A DNA stretch of 64,000 nt, taken from NCBI RefSeq assembly GCF_029675105.1, contig NZ_JAQQFV010000011.1:1-64000 (forward strand), in the 5' to 3' direction. Positions 35,410 to 43,734 of this stretch are shown piece after piece (the first letter of the stretch is position 1; the number at the start of each line of letters is the position of its first letter). Below the pieces are notes generated by a model. The model was not told where the DNA came from, did no database searches, and was given only the letters and a program-made list of their open reading frames with translations. The stretch is from Nocardia anocheti (GTDB taxonomy: Bacteria; Actinomycetota; Actinomycetes; Mycobacteriales; Mycobacteriaceae). The position numbers and the translations under genes are program-made.

Positions 35410-36144
35410 ATGGCACGGTTGACCGGCAAGGTCGCGCTGATCAGTGGTGGTGCGCGCGGAATGGGCGCCGCGCACGCGCGCCGGTTCGTCGCCGAGGGTG
35501 CCTCGGTGGTGCTCGGTGACGTGCTCGACGACGACGGCGCCCTCGTCGCGAAGGAACTGGGCGAGTCGGCGATCTACCGGCATCTGGACGTGCGCGAACC
35601 CGAACAGTGGGACGCGGCCGTGGCGGCGGCGGTCGAGACGTTCGGTGGGCTGCACGTACTGGTGAACAACGCGGGGATCGTCAACGGGAACCGCCTGGTC
35701 GACTTCGCGCTCGACGAATGGCAGCGGATCCTCGACATCAACCTGACCGGCACGTTTCTCGGCATGCGGGCCGCGGTGCCCGCCATGACCGGCGGCGGGT
35801 CGATCGTCAACATCTCCTCGGTCGAGGGGATGCGCGGCAGCCCCGGACTGCACGGCTACACCGCCACGAAATTCGCGGTGCGCGGACTGACCAAATCGGC
35901 GGCGCTCGAACTCGCCGCGCAGGGTATCCGGGTGAACTCGGTGCACCCCGGACTGATCAGCACGCCGATGACCGAGGGGATTCCGGCCGACTTCCTGCAG
36001 ATCCCGGTCCAGCGGGCCGCCGAGCCCGACGAGGTGTCGGCGCTGGTGGCGTACCTGGCCTCGGACGAGTCCTCGTATTCGACCGGGGCGGAGTTCGTGG
36101 TCGACGGCGGGCTCACGGTCGGGGTGCCGCACAAGAGTTTCTGA
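35410..36144 (+). CDS. Short-chain dehydrogenase/reductase (FabG/hydroxysteroid dehydrogenase type)
   Basis: A 244-aa classical SDR. It has the cofactor glycine motif SGGARGMGAAHARRF (about 11-25), LVNNAGI near residue 80, catalytic Ser in NISSVEG, and YTATK (Tyr-x-x-x-Lys) near residue 150. The acidic residue in LGDVLDDD after beta-2 suggests NAD preference. Sequence landmarks such as HPGLISTPMT match 3-alpha/20-beta-hydroxysteroid dehydrogenases of Mycobacteriales. ATG 35410 is chosen: GGAGG at 35396-35400 is 9 nt upstream, whereas GTG 35404 would sit only 3 nt away. It is convergent with the WGR gene, 4 nt apart. Confidence 0.82.
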   Translation: MARLTGKVALISGGARGMGAAHARRFVAEGASVVLGDVLDDDGALVAKELGESAIYRHLDVREPEQWDAAVAAAVETFGGLHVLVNNAGIVNGNRLVDFALDEWQRILDINLTGTFLGMRAAVPAMTGGGSIVNISSVEGMRGSPGLHGYTATKFAVRGLTKSAALELAAQGIRVNSVHPGLISTPMTEGIPADFLQIPVQRAAEPDEVSALVAYLASDESSYSTGAEFVVDGGLTVGVPHKSF

Positions 36145-36148
36145 CGGG

Positions 36149-37570
36149 TCAGCTCAGGCGGCGGATGTCGCCGCGGACCCGGTAGAAGCCGCCACGGGCG
36201 GACTCGGTGACGGCGTCGACGACGTAGCGGGTGCCGGGGCGGCGGATGTCGCGGGGGAACTGGACGTTCCAGTTCCGGTCGTAGCCGGGGGAGACGACGT
36301 GCACGCGCAGGGAGCCGCCGTGCTCGACGCATTCGACGACGATGCCGTTACCCGCGTCGGTGGTGACCTCGACGGTGTCGGAGACGGCGACGGCCGAGAT
36401 CTCCGGTGCCTTGACCGAGATGGTGCTGGGCAGCACGCCCTGGTCGGCGTCGCGGATGGCGGATTCGCTCACGTCGAGGCAGGCCAGGGCACCGGAAGTC
36501 GTGACGAGGTAGAGCTTTTCGTCGTGGTACTGCATGGAGTAGGCCGAGCCGCAGCCGGTGGCCAGCTTCCACAGGCGGGCGCCGGTGGCGTCGAAGCAGT
36601 AGACCGAGGAGTGGGAGTCACCGGCGAAGACATAGCGACCGTCGGGGGAGGCGGCGCAGGAGAAGACGGCGGCGTCGCACTGGTAGGCGCGGGTGGTGGT
36701 GCCCTGCTTGGTGATCTCCTCGACGCGGTTGGCCGCGGTGCCCGCGTAGACGTCGGAGGTCTCCTGCCAGCCGAACAGGACCGAGCCCCGGGTCGGCGAA
36801 TGCCACTGGGTGACACCGGTTTCCAGGGTGTATTTGGTGACGCCCGCGCTGTGTCCGTGGTAGACGCCGGTGGCGTCGAGGCGGACCATCCAGCCGGAGT
36901 TGCCGGTGCTGCGCGCCGACCACAGGGACTCCTCCTCGTGGTCGATGACGGTCAGGCCGCCCGCGGCGTCGGAGGCGGCGAGGATGCCGTCGTGGATGTC
37001 GAGCCAGTAGACATCGCTGGCCGAGACGTCGTAGGCGGCGCGCGGGACCTTGCCGGACAGGTCGTAGACGCGGCCGTCGTCACAGCCCGCGTAGATCCAG
37101 AAGTCGTCGGCCACCAGGCATTTCACGCCGTCGGGCAGCTGGTAGCGGTTGGTCACCTCACCGGTGGGCGTGAGGGTGAAGACCTCACCGCTCTCGTTGC
37201 CGACCCAGCAGCGCTGCTCGTCGACGAAGATGCCGAACGCGGCCGCGCCGGAATCGAAACGCCACAGCACCGGGGCGCTCTTTGCGGTGGAGCGCTGGCT
37301 GGTGATGACGCGGCGGGTCACCGAACGGCGCTGCCGCGCGCCCATCACCGCGGGCGCGTACCCCTTGCGGACCTTCTCCTCGATCTTCTTGCGCGCGGCC
37401 GCCTTCGCCTTGTCGGCGGTGGCGAACGCGCTCGCCTTGGACTGACCCTGCTCGCCGATCCGACCGTAGCGGATGCTCACCTGGGTGTCGGTGACGATCA
37501 CCTCGTAGAACTTGTGAGAGGAACCGCTGTCGTCGGACAGTTCCAGGTAGGTGGTTTCGGCGGTCGTCAT
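36149..37570 (-). CDS. WGR-domain protein with beta-propeller (WD40/PQQ-like) repeats
   Basis: A 473-aa protein. Residues 1-75 are a WGR domain (KFYEVIVTDTQVSIRYGRIGE, then a Lys-rich helix AKAAARKKIEEKVRKGY). From about residue 95, repeats such as RCWVGNESGEVFTLTPTG, WIYAGCDDGRVYDL and SVYCFDATGARLWKLATG form a beta-propeller. The WGR motif appears in poly-ADP-ribose polymerases and in MolR/yehF proteins, where it binds DNA breaks or RNA. The propeller suggests a scaffold or sensor. There is no PARP or kinase domain. An inverted repeat upstream of its start (37584-37605) may control it. Confidence 0.8.
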   Translation of the reverse strand: MTTAETTYLELSDDSGSSHKFYEVIVTDTQVSIRYGRIGEQGQSKASAFATADKAKAAARKKIEEKVRKGYAPAVMGARQRRSVTRRVITSQRSTAKSAPVLWRFDSGAAAFGIFVDEQRCWVGNESGEVFTLTPTGEVTNRYQLPDGVKCLVADDFWIYAGCDDGRVYDLSGKVPRAAYDVSASDVYWLDIHDGILAASDAAGGLTVIDHEEESLWSARSTGNSGWMVRLDATGVYHGHSAGVTKYTLETGVTQWHSPTRGSVLFGWQETSDVYAGTAANRVEEITKQGTTTRAYQCDAAVFSCAASPDGRYVFAGDSHSSVYCFDATGARLWKLATGCGSAYSMQYHDEKLYLVTTSGALACLDVSESAIRDADQGVLPSTISVKAPEISAVAVSDTVEVTTDAGNGIVVECVEHGGSLRVHVVSPGYDRNWNVQFPRDIRRPGTRYVVDAVTESARGGFYRVRGDIRRLS

Positions 37571-37583
37571 GGTCCCTCGCTGA

Positions 37584-37605
37584 GCTCGTTATTCTTCGAA
37601 CGAGC
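37584..37605. promoter_or_regulatory. Inverted repeat upstream of the WGR gene
   Basis: GCTCGTT and AACGAGC form perfect 7-nt arms around an 8-nt loop, 14 nt upstream of the WGR start ATG and downstream of the photolyase stop. It can be a regulatory site for the WGR gene or a weak terminator for the photolyase gene; nothing else in the gap decides between them. Confidence 0.35.
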
Positions 37606-37640
37606 GAAAACTAGCAAGGGCCACCGACATCCGCGCGCGA

Positions 37641-38963
37641 TCACATGCCCGGGACGTCGAGGAGGGGTGGGGGATAGGTGGAGTGGGGGACTTCGGCGCG
37701 CCAGGGGCGGTGGATGGCGGGGCCTTCGAGGTGGGCGAGTTCGGGGAGCCAGTGGCGGGTGTAGGAGCCGTCGGGGTCGTAGCGGTCGGCTTGGCGTAGG
37801 GGGTTGAGGGTGCGGTTGGGGCGGGTGTCGGTGCCGGTGCCCGCGGCCCACTGCCAGTTGAGCTGGTTGTTGGCCAGGTCGGCGTCGACGAGCCAGTGCA
37901 GGAAGTGGGCGGCGCCGATCCGCCAGTCCAGGCGCAGGGATTTGGCGAAGAAGGAGGCGGAGATCAGGCGGGCGCGGCCGGGGAGCCACCCGTCGGTGAC
38001 GAGTTGGCGTTGGGCGGCGTCGATGAGCGGGTAGCCGGTGCGGCCCTGCTTCCAGGCGGTCACCGCGTCGGGGTCGTCGCGGACGGCGAACGGGCCGGGG
38101 CGGTAGCTGGACCAGGCGGTGTCGGGGCGGGCGGCCAGGAGCTGGTGGTGGAAGTCGCGCCAGGCCAGCTGACGGGCGAAGGCGTGACCGCCGTCGGTGG
38201 ACAGGTCGGTGCGGTGGACGATCTCGACGGGGGACAAACAGCCGAAATGCAGGTGGGGGGACAGGTGTGAGGTGGCGTCGGCGGTGAGGTCGTCGTTGCG
38301 TTCGGCGTAGTCCTCGATCGGTCCGGCGAGCCATGTGCGCAGGAGGGCGCGGGCGCTGATCTCACCGCCGGTCGGGCAGTTCGGGGACGGCTCGTCGGAG
38401 CACAGGTCGGCCGGGGCGGGGAGGGGGTCGCTGGCGATGTCGGGGACGTCGAGGGCGCGCGGTGCGCGGAAGGGGGTGCGCTGGTGGGCGTCGAGCCAGC
38501 GACGGAAGTAGGGGGTGAACACCGCGTAGTGGTCGCGGCCCGTCGCGGGGGTGAGCACGGCGGGGTCGGCGGCGGTGACGACCGCGCTGTGGGTGCGCAC
38601 CGCGCAGTCGGTGTCGGCGAGACGGTCGCGCAGGGTATCGAGGCGGCGGGTGGCGTAGGCGCTGACGTCCTCGGCGAGATGGACTGCGCTGGCACCGGTT
38701 TCGGCGACCACGCGGGCGACCTCGTCGGCGGGGGTGCCGCGCCGCACGACCAGTCGGCCGCCGATGCCGCGCAGGCGCTCGTCCAGCTCGGCCAGCGCGC
38801 GGGACAGGAAGGCGGCGCGATTGGGCGGGCAGCGGTCGGGGACGAGGTGGTCGTCGATGACGAACAGCGCGACGACGGCGTCGCTGTCGCGGTGCGCGGC
38901 GGTGAGAACCGGGTTGTCGGCCAGGCGCAGATCGCGGGTGAACAGGGCGATCGCGACACTCAT
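37641..38963 (-). CDS. phr: Deoxyribodipyrimidine photo-lyase
   Basis: A 440-aa cryptochrome/photolyase. The N-terminal antenna domain starts SVAIALFTRDLRLADNPVL, and the FAD-binding domain contains RQLAWRDFHHQL, WKQGRTGYPLIDAAQRQL, WRIGAAHFLHWLVDADLANN and the W-rich NWQWAAGTGTD, all diagnostic of CPD photolyases. It repairs UV-induced pyrimidine dimers using blue light. ATG 38963 overlaps the stop of the upstream lipocalin gene as ATGA, so both are read from the LitR-box promoter at 39606-39627. This fits the light-inducible crt clusters known from Vibrio and Streptomyces, where phr, a lipocalin, litR and crt genes occur together. Confidence 0.95.
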   Translation of the reverse strand: MSVAIALFTRDLRLADNPVLTAAHRDSDAVVALFVIDDHLVPDRCPPNRAAFLSRALAELDERLRGIGGRLVVRRGTPADEVARVVAETGASAVHLAEDVSAYATRRLDTLRDRLADTDCAVRTHSAVVTAADPAVLTPATGRDHYAVFTPYFRRWLDAHQRTPFRAPRALDVPDIASDPLPAPADLCSDEPSPNCPTGGEISARALLRTWLAGPIEDYAERNDDLTADATSHLSPHLHFGCLSPVEIVHRTDLSTDGGHAFARQLAWRDFHHQLLAARPDTAWSSYRPGPFAVRDDPDAVTAWKQGRTGYPLIDAAQRQLVTDGWLPGRARLISASFFAKSLRLDWRIGAAHFLHWLVDADLANNQLNWQWAAGTGTDTRPNRTLNPLRQADRYDPDGSYTRHWLPELAHLEGPAIHRPWRAEVPHSTYPPPLLDVPGM

Positions 38964-39568
38964 CGGGCGCACAGCGGGGCGATGTCGGTGCGGCCGCCGG
39001 TGGTGGGGGTGGTCAGGTACACGCAGGTGTTCTGGCCCGCCGCGGTGATGGCGGCGTCGATGTCGTCCCAGGTGGCGGCGTCGACGGCGGGCGTGCGGGA
39101 CAGGACGAAGCCGGACAGGCGGCTCGGATCGGTGACGACGGCCCACGCGTAGTCCGGGCCCAGCGCGGTGACGATGTAGTTGGGCGCGCCGGTGCGCTGG
39201 TCCTGGCCGGGCACGCTCGGGAAGGACACGTGCAGTTGCGCGTTGGTGACGGGATCGGTGACCGTCGCGCTGCCGCGGATCTCGTCGACACCGCCGGTCC
39301 AGGTGCGGCAGCGGTTGTAGACGCCGACGTCCCCGGATTCCTCGAGGGTGTAGGTGGCGGTGGTGTCGCCCGCGCAGTTCAGGCTGAACGGGGCGGGGAC
39401 GGCGGCGAGTTGGTGCCAGACGCCCAGGTACCGATCGAGTTCCAGCGACGGCACCGGAGCCGGAGGCGCGGCGTGGGCGGTCGCGGCGGCCACCACGGCG
39501 GCACCGACGGTGGCGCAGGCGGCCAGCGCCACGCGGAACGACGAAGCAGTGGAACGGGGGAAACGCAC
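38960..39568 (-). CDS. blc: Secreted bacterial lipocalin
   Basis: A 202-aa lipocalin. A signal peptide of about 33 residues ends AAATAHAA. The lipocalin signature appears as LDRYLGVWHQLAAVPAPF (the G-x-W motif) near residue 43, and a later block is NYIVTALGPDYAWAVVTDPS. It binds a hydrophobic ligand, probably a membrane lipid, in the cell envelope. It starts at GTG 39568 with GAGGAGG 5 nt before it. It is the first gene of a two-gene operon with photolyase, and the LitR box begins 38 nt upstream, so it should be induced by light along with phr. Confidence 0.85.
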   Translation of the reverse strand: MRFPRSTASSFRVALAACATVGAAVVAAATAHAAPPAPVPSLELDRYLGVWHQLAAVPAPFSLNCAGDTTATYTLEESGDVGVYNRCRTWTGGVDEIRGSATVTDPVTNAQLHVSFPSVPGQDQRTGAPNYIVTALGPDYAWAVVTDPSRLSGFVLSRTPAVDAATWDDIDAAITAAGQNTCVYLTTPTTGGRTDIAPLCAR

Positions 39569-39605
39569 TGGTCCTCCTCGGTCGGTGATACTGACATATT
39601 AACAG

Positions 39606-39627
39606 TGAACGATGCATAATCGATGCA
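39606..39627 (-). promoter_or_regulatory. Proposed LitR operator 1 (two 11-bp repeats), blc-phr / litR divergent promoter
   Basis: Read on the minus strand, TGCATCGATTA is followed directly by TGCATCGTTCA, an 11-bp direct repeat. The box lies 38 nt from the lipocalin start and 33 nt from the litR ATG at 39660, and its + strand includes a plausible -10 hexamer CATAAT. The same 11-bp pattern occurs at 41172, 44890 and 46280. CarH-family repressors bind operators with an 11-bp half-site period, so this is proposed as LitR's autoregulatory site. Confidence 0.7.
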
Positions 39628-39659
39628 GCTGGCGAGAGGAGTTCCGTGAGGGCATGGCT

Positions 39660-40541
39660 ATGACACGCGGGCGCGGCGCGATCGGTCAGAATGGAACGAT
39701 GCTCGCCGGTGCCGCCCCTGCCTCCGATGCGGCCGGATACACGGTGCGCGCGGTGGCGGATCGTCTCGGCATCCCGACCGCCACCCTGCGCAGTTGGAAT
39801 CGTCGCTACGCCATCGGTCCGACGCAGGCGCGCCCCGGCAAGCACCGCCTCTACACCGAGGCCGACATCGCCCTGCTGGAACGCATGCTCACATTGATCC
39901 GCGACGGCGCGAGTCCGGCGGGCGCCGCGGCGGCGGTGCGCGGGTCGGCCGTGCCCGCCGGTGACCGCGCGGCCCTGCTCGATGCCGCCTTCGCCCTGGA
40001 CTCCTCGGCCACCGTCGAGCGGATCGAGGCGCATGTGCGCGCGTACGGCGTGGTCCGCACCTGGGAGGAGCTGTGCCGACCGGCCTTCGCCGACATCGTG
40101 GCGCGCCAGGGTGTGGGCGAGAACTGCATCGATGTCGAGCACCTGCTGTCGTGGTCGATCGCCGCGGTGATGCAGCGGGTGCGCACCGCGCCCTCGGGTG
40201 GCGGCCACACCATCGTCCTGGCCTGCACCGGGGGTGAAACCCACGCGCTCCCTTTGGAAGTGCTCCGCGCGGCGCTCGCCGAGCAGGGCACGGGCGCGCG
40301 GATGCTCGGTGCCGATGTGCCGACCGTGGCGCTGGCCGGTGCCATGGCGCGTGCGGCCGGGCCGGTCTCGCTGCTGCTGTGGTCGCAGCGCGAATCGAGC
40401 GCGTTGACCTCGGCGGTGCTGGCCGGAGTCGACGCGGGCGCACGGGTTTTCGTGGGCGGACCCGGCTGGGACTGGGTGAGCTTGCCCGCCGAGGTGACGC
40501 GGATCGGTTCGCTCGCCGACGCGGTCGACGCGTTGCGCTGA
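39660..40541 (+). CDS. litR: LitR/CarH-family MerR regulator with B12-binding domain
   Basis: A 293-aa transcription factor. Residues 26-95 form a MerR HTH (YTVRAVADRLGIPTATLRSW, then RYAIGPTQARPGKHRLYTE). The C-terminal part is the helical plus Rossmann B12-binding module. It retains Glu-His in IDVEHLLSW and His195 in the GGETHALPL motif, the position of the lower cobalt ligand in CarH. The Trp of the CarH signature Wx9EH is replaced by Gln (QGVGENCIDVEH). ATG 39660 (ribosome site GTGAGGG) or 39654 is likely; an in-frame ATG at 39612 lies inside the operator and is unlikely. It should repress blc-phr, crt and itself in the dark and release DNA in light. Confidence 0.85.
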   Translation: MTRGRGAIGQNGTMLAGAAPASDAAGYTVRAVADRLGIPTATLRSWNRRYAIGPTQARPGKHRLYTEADIALLERMLTLIRDGASPAGAAAAVRGSAVPAGDRAALLDAAFALDSSATVERIEAHVRAYGVVRTWEELCRPAFADIVARQGVGENCIDVEHLLSWSIAAVMQRVRTAPSGGGHTIVLACTGGETHALPLEVLRAALAEQGTGARMLGADVPTVALAGAMARAAGPVSLLLWSQRESSALTSAVLAGVDAGARVFVGGPGWDWVSLPAEVTRIGSLADAVDALR

Positions 40542-40570
40542 GATCGTCGACGGAACGGGCCGTCGTCGCC

Positions 40571-41065
40571 TCATCCCAGAGCGACGCAGCCTTGCAGCGT
40601 CTGGAAATCACCGGCCAGGGCGGGGCCTCCGGCGCAGGTCGGCGTGCTCACCCCGTCGATGGTGACGGTGGCGCCGGGTCCGGCGACACCGATGGACAGG
40701 CCGGGGCGCACACCGGTGGCGTCGACCACCGCGCCCGGGCCCAGCGCGAGCGCGGCCGGTCCCGACAGGCCCTGGGCCTGTGACGTGGCCGTTCCCCCGC
40801 CGACGGCGATCGCCAGCGCGAGAGCCTGCTGCCCGGCGGTGGAGGTGGCCGATCCCTCGATGCCGTACGCGGCGGCGGCGCTCCCGCCGACGCTCGTCGC
40901 GGAACACTGCGCGGTATCCGAGGAGTTCTCGGCCGCGGCGGCGCCCGGTGCGCGGCACTCCACCGGCGCCGCGGCGGCTGTCGGAGCGATCGCGATGACT
41001 CCCGCGATCGCGATGGCCGCGCCGAATCCGACACCGGCCGCTCGCCTGTAGTGACTGTTCATCAT
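40571..41065 (-). CDS. Small secreted Ala/Gly-rich protein of unknown function
   Basis: A 164-aa protein with a signal peptide (about residues 1-33, ending APTAAAAP). The mature part is Ala/Gly/Ser-rich with repeated ATS and ALALA units and four cysteines, two near the start (PVECRA, AQCSAT) and two near the end (TPTCAG, QGCVALG), possibly two disulfides. Similar actinobacterial secreted proteins are unassigned. ATG 41065 has an AGGAG ribosome site. It is convergent with litR. The proposed LitR box at 41172-41193 lies 107 nt upstream of it, which would make it a light-controlled envelope protein. Confidence 0.65.
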   Translation of the reverse strand: MMNSHYRRAAGVGFGAAIAIAGVIAIAPTAAAAPVECRAPGAAAAENSSDTAQCSATSVGGSAAAAYGIEGSATSTAGQQALALAIAVGGGTATSQAQGLSGPAALALGPGAVVDATGVRPGLSIGVAGPGATVTIDGVSTPTCAGGPALAGDFQTLQGCVALG

Positions 41066-41171
41066 TCGCTCCTTCGTGCGGGTCGTCGTGTCGGTTCTGC
41101 CGGTCTCATCTCACGGTCGGCGGGATCGGGAAGTCGTGTTCGATTTTAGGAGGGTGGAACGATGGTGGCGA

Positions 41172-41193
41172 GAAACGATGCACAACTGATGCA
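41172..41193 (-). promoter_or_regulatory. Proposed LitR operator 2 (two 11-bp repeats)
   Basis: Read on the minus strand, TGCATCAGTTG is followed directly by TGCATCGTTTC, again with 11-bp period. It lies between the 3' end of crtB (41213) and the start of the secreted-protein gene (41065), so it most likely controls that gene. Confidence 0.62.
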
Positions 41194-41212
41194 GTGTCGC
41201 GGGACGTCGGCG

Positions 41213-42181
41213 TCATCCGGGCTCGCTGGCCGGGGCGAGCCTGTTCGCGTGACCGGCACGGCGGGCCCACCACGCCCGCGCCAACGCCGAACCGGCGACG
41301 CGCGCGCGGCGGGCATTGCCCACGGTGGCGCGGGTCTCGAACACCGCGAACTCGCTGTCCTCGATGCGGTCGAGAATCTCGGCGTAGAGCACGGCGGCCG
41401 TGGCGACGCACGGTCGCGACACCGGATCGAGCAGCGCGATCCCGGTGTCGGCGAAGCGATACCAGTCGCGGGCGACGGCGTGCTGCGCCGCCAGGGCCGC
41501 GCGGACCTCGGAATCGACACACCGACGCTCGCGGCACCACCGCAGCCGGTCTCGGTCCACGCCGAAGGCGGCGAGTTCGTCGGCGGGCAGATACACCCGG
41601 CCGCGGTCGAGGTCTTCGGCGATGTCGCGCAGGAAGTTGGTGAGCTGGAACGCCTTTCCCAGGGCCGCGGCGTAGGGGGCGGCCTCGGCGCGGGGGACGA
41701 CCGTGCCGAGGACGGGCAGCACCTGCAGACCGATGACCGCCGCCGATCCGTGCACGTAGCGATCCAGCGCGGCGCGGTCGGGGTAGTCGGTCACCGTCAG
41801 GTCCATGCGCATCGAGTCGAGGAAGTCGTCGAACAGGACGGTGTCGATGCGGTATCGGGTGACGGTGTCGGCCAGCGCGGCCAGGATCGGGTCGGTTCCC
41901 GGCGGGTCGGACAGGCTGGCGCGCAGGTCGCGGGCCACCGCCGCCAGACGTGTCGCGGGGGCGTCGACGACCCCGGCGGCCGGGGGTTCGTCGACGATGT
42001 CGTCGGCCCAGCGCGCGAAGCCGTAGAGGGCGTGGATCGCCGGTCGCTGGGCGGGGGCGAGCAGGCGCGTGGCGAGGAAGAACGTGCGTCCGTGTCGCGC
42101 GTTGAGATCGCGGCAGCGCTGATACGCCGCCCGCAACCGCTCGTCGTGGATACCGGCGGCGTCGAGTTCTCCGCGGATCAT
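41213..42181 (-). CDS. crtB: Phytoene synthase
   Basis: A 322-aa squalene/phytoene synthase family enzyme. It condenses two geranylgeranyl diphosphates to phytoene, the first committed carotenoid step. The two aspartate-rich motifs are YGFARWADDIVDEP (about residues 50-63) and LRDIAEDLDRGRVYLP (about 170-185), which bind diphosphate through Mg2+, and QLTNFLRD is next to the second. The start ATG 42181 overlaps the crtI stop by ATGA, so it is the third gene of crtE-crtI-crtB. The last 20 residues are Ala/Arg-rich and not conserved. Confidence 0.92.
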   Translation of the reverse strand: MIRGELDAAGIHDERLRAAYQRCRDLNARHGRTFFLATRLLAPAQRPAIHALYGFARWADDIVDEPPAAGVVDAPATRLAAVARDLRASLSDPPGTDPILAALADTVTRYRIDTVLFDDFLDSMRMDLTVTDYPDRAALDRYVHGSAAVIGLQVLPVLGTVVPRAEAAPYAAALGKAFQLTNFLRDIAEDLDRGRVYLPADELAAFGVDRDRLRWCRERRCVDSEVRAALAAQHAVARDWYRFADTGIALLDPVSRPCVATAAVLYAEILDRIEDSEFAVFETRATVGNARRARVAGSALARAWWARRAGHANRLAPASEPG

Positions 42182-43695
42182 CGCCGCACCTCCTCGGCCA
42201 CGATCGACCGTCGTGCTCCGGCCGGGACGCCGGTGATGCGGTCGGCGGCGAGGCGACCCGAGAGCAGTGCCGTCGGCACACCGACCCCGGGGACGGTGCC
42301 GCAACCGGCCAGCACCGCGTTGGTCGTGCCGCGGGGCAGGTTCGACGGCCGGAAGGGGCCGGTCTGGGCGAAGGTGTGCGCCAGCGAGAACGGGGTTCCG
42401 GCGAGCAGGCCCTGGCGTGCCCAGTCGGCGGGGGTGTCCAGGTGCACGATGTGCGCGTCGGTGACGAAGTTCGGCACCAGGCGGTCCTCGACGGTCGCGG
42501 TGAGTTCGGCGCCGTAGGCGGCGGCGTGACGGTCCCAGTCCGGGTCGTCGCGGTGCAGGTTGGGAACGGGCGCGAGCACGGTGAACAGGTCGTGACCGGG
42601 TGGCGCCAGCGCGGGGTCGGTGGCGGTCGGGCGGGTGACCAACAGCGACGGGTCCGACATCCGCTGTCCCGTCCGGATCAGTTCGTCGAAGGTCTGTTCC
42701 CACGCGGCGCCGAAGACCAGATTGTGGTGTGCGGTCGGCACGGTGGTGGGCAGGCCGACATGCATGACGACGGCCGACGGCGCGGGACGCCATGTCGTCG
42801 GGCGGCGCGGAACGCGATCGAGCAAGGCGTAGGCGGTCGGCAGTTCGGTCGCCAGGACGACCGCGTCGCAGGGGATGCGCTGTCCGGTCTCGGTGCGCAC
42901 CGCGGTGATCGTGGCGCCGCGTCGTTCCAGCGCGTCGACCGTCTCGCCGTAGCGGAAGCGCACTCCGGCATCCGCGGCCGCGGCGGCCAGCGCGTCGGGG
43001 AGCGCGCGCACGCCGCCGCGCGGGAAGTAGACCCCGCCCACGGTGTCCATGTAGGAGATCACCGCGTAGAGCGCGAGCGCGCGCTGCGGCGCCACTCCCG
43101 CGTAGAGGGATTGGAAGGTGAACACCCGGCGCAGGCGTTCGTCGCTCAGGAACGACGCGACCGCGCGGTCCAGGCGTCGGAATCCGCCCAGCGCGACCAG
43201 GCGGGCCAGCGCCGGGGTCAGCAGCGAGAGCGGGGAATCGAAGTTGGCGGCGACGAATCGGTCGAATTCGACGCGGTAGAGCTCGCTCAGCCACGCGCGC
43301 AGGCGCCGATACCCCTCGACCTGCCCGGGACCGGCGAAGGCCGCGATCGATTCCTCCATCGCCGCCGCGTCGCTGTGGATGTCCAATCCGCTGCCGTCGG
43401 CGAAGTGCGCCCGATAGGCGGGGACGACGGGCAGCAGTTCCAGTCGTGCCTCGAGGCTGTCGCCGACCGCGTCGAGGGCATCGGCGACGATGTCGGGCAT
43501 GGTCAGGACGGAGGGTCCGGTGTCGAGCCGGTAGCCCGCGACATCGCGTCGACCGGCGCGGCCACCGGGGACGGTCTCGCGTTCGACGACCGTGACCGTG
43601 CGCCCGCGTCCGGCCAGGTGCAGCGCGGCCGCCAGACCGGCCAGGCCCGCTCCGACCACCACCACGTCATCGGTCTTTCCCGCTATCGCTCGCAT
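42178..43695 (-). CDS. crtI: Phytoene desaturase (phytoene dehydrogenase)
   Basis: A 505-aa FAD/NAD(P)-binding amine-oxidase-like desaturase. The N-terminal dinucleotide motif is VVVGAGLAGLAAALHLAGRG followed by VERETVPGGRAG, and the C-terminal FAD motif is NAVLAGCGTVPGVGVPTALL. CrtI introduces double bonds into phytoene to give lycopene-type products at the membrane. It lies 39 nt after the crtE stop and overlaps crtB by 4 nt. No lycopene cyclase, crtU or other modifying gene lies in the window, so the final pigment depends on genes elsewhere. Confidence 0.93.
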   Translation of the reverse strand: MRAIAGKTDDVVVVGAGLAGLAAALHLAGRGRTVTVVERETVPGGRAGRRDVAGYRLDTGPSVLTMPDIVADALDAVGDSLEARLELLPVVPAYRAHFADGSGLDIHSDAAAMEESIAAFAGPGQVEGYRRLRAWLSELYRVEFDRFVAANFDSPLSLLTPALARLVALGGFRRLDRAVASFLSDERLRRVFTFQSLYAGVAPQRALALYAVISYMDTVGGVYFPRGGVRALPDALAAAAADAGVRFRYGETVDALERRGATITAVRTETGQRIPCDAVVLATELPTAYALLDRVPRRPTTWRPAPSAVVMHVGLPTTVPTAHHNLVFGAAWEQTFDELIRTGQRMSDPSLLVTRPTATDPALAPPGHDLFTVLAPVPNLHRDDPDWDRHAAAYGAELTATVEDRLVPNFVTDAHIVHLDTPADWARQGLLAGTPFSLAHTFAQTGPFRPSNLPRGTTNAVLAGCGTVPGVGVPTALLSGRLAADRITGVPAGARRSIVAEEVRR

Positions 43696-43734
43696 CTGTT
43701 CCTCACGCTCGGATCGTCGGATGGGGACGGCGGA

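Noticed and set aside
39612..39659. Upstream ATG for litR at 39612
   Set aside because: It lies inside the proposed operator and adds 16 residues not typical of a MerR N-terminus; ATG 39660 or 39654 has a better ribosome site.
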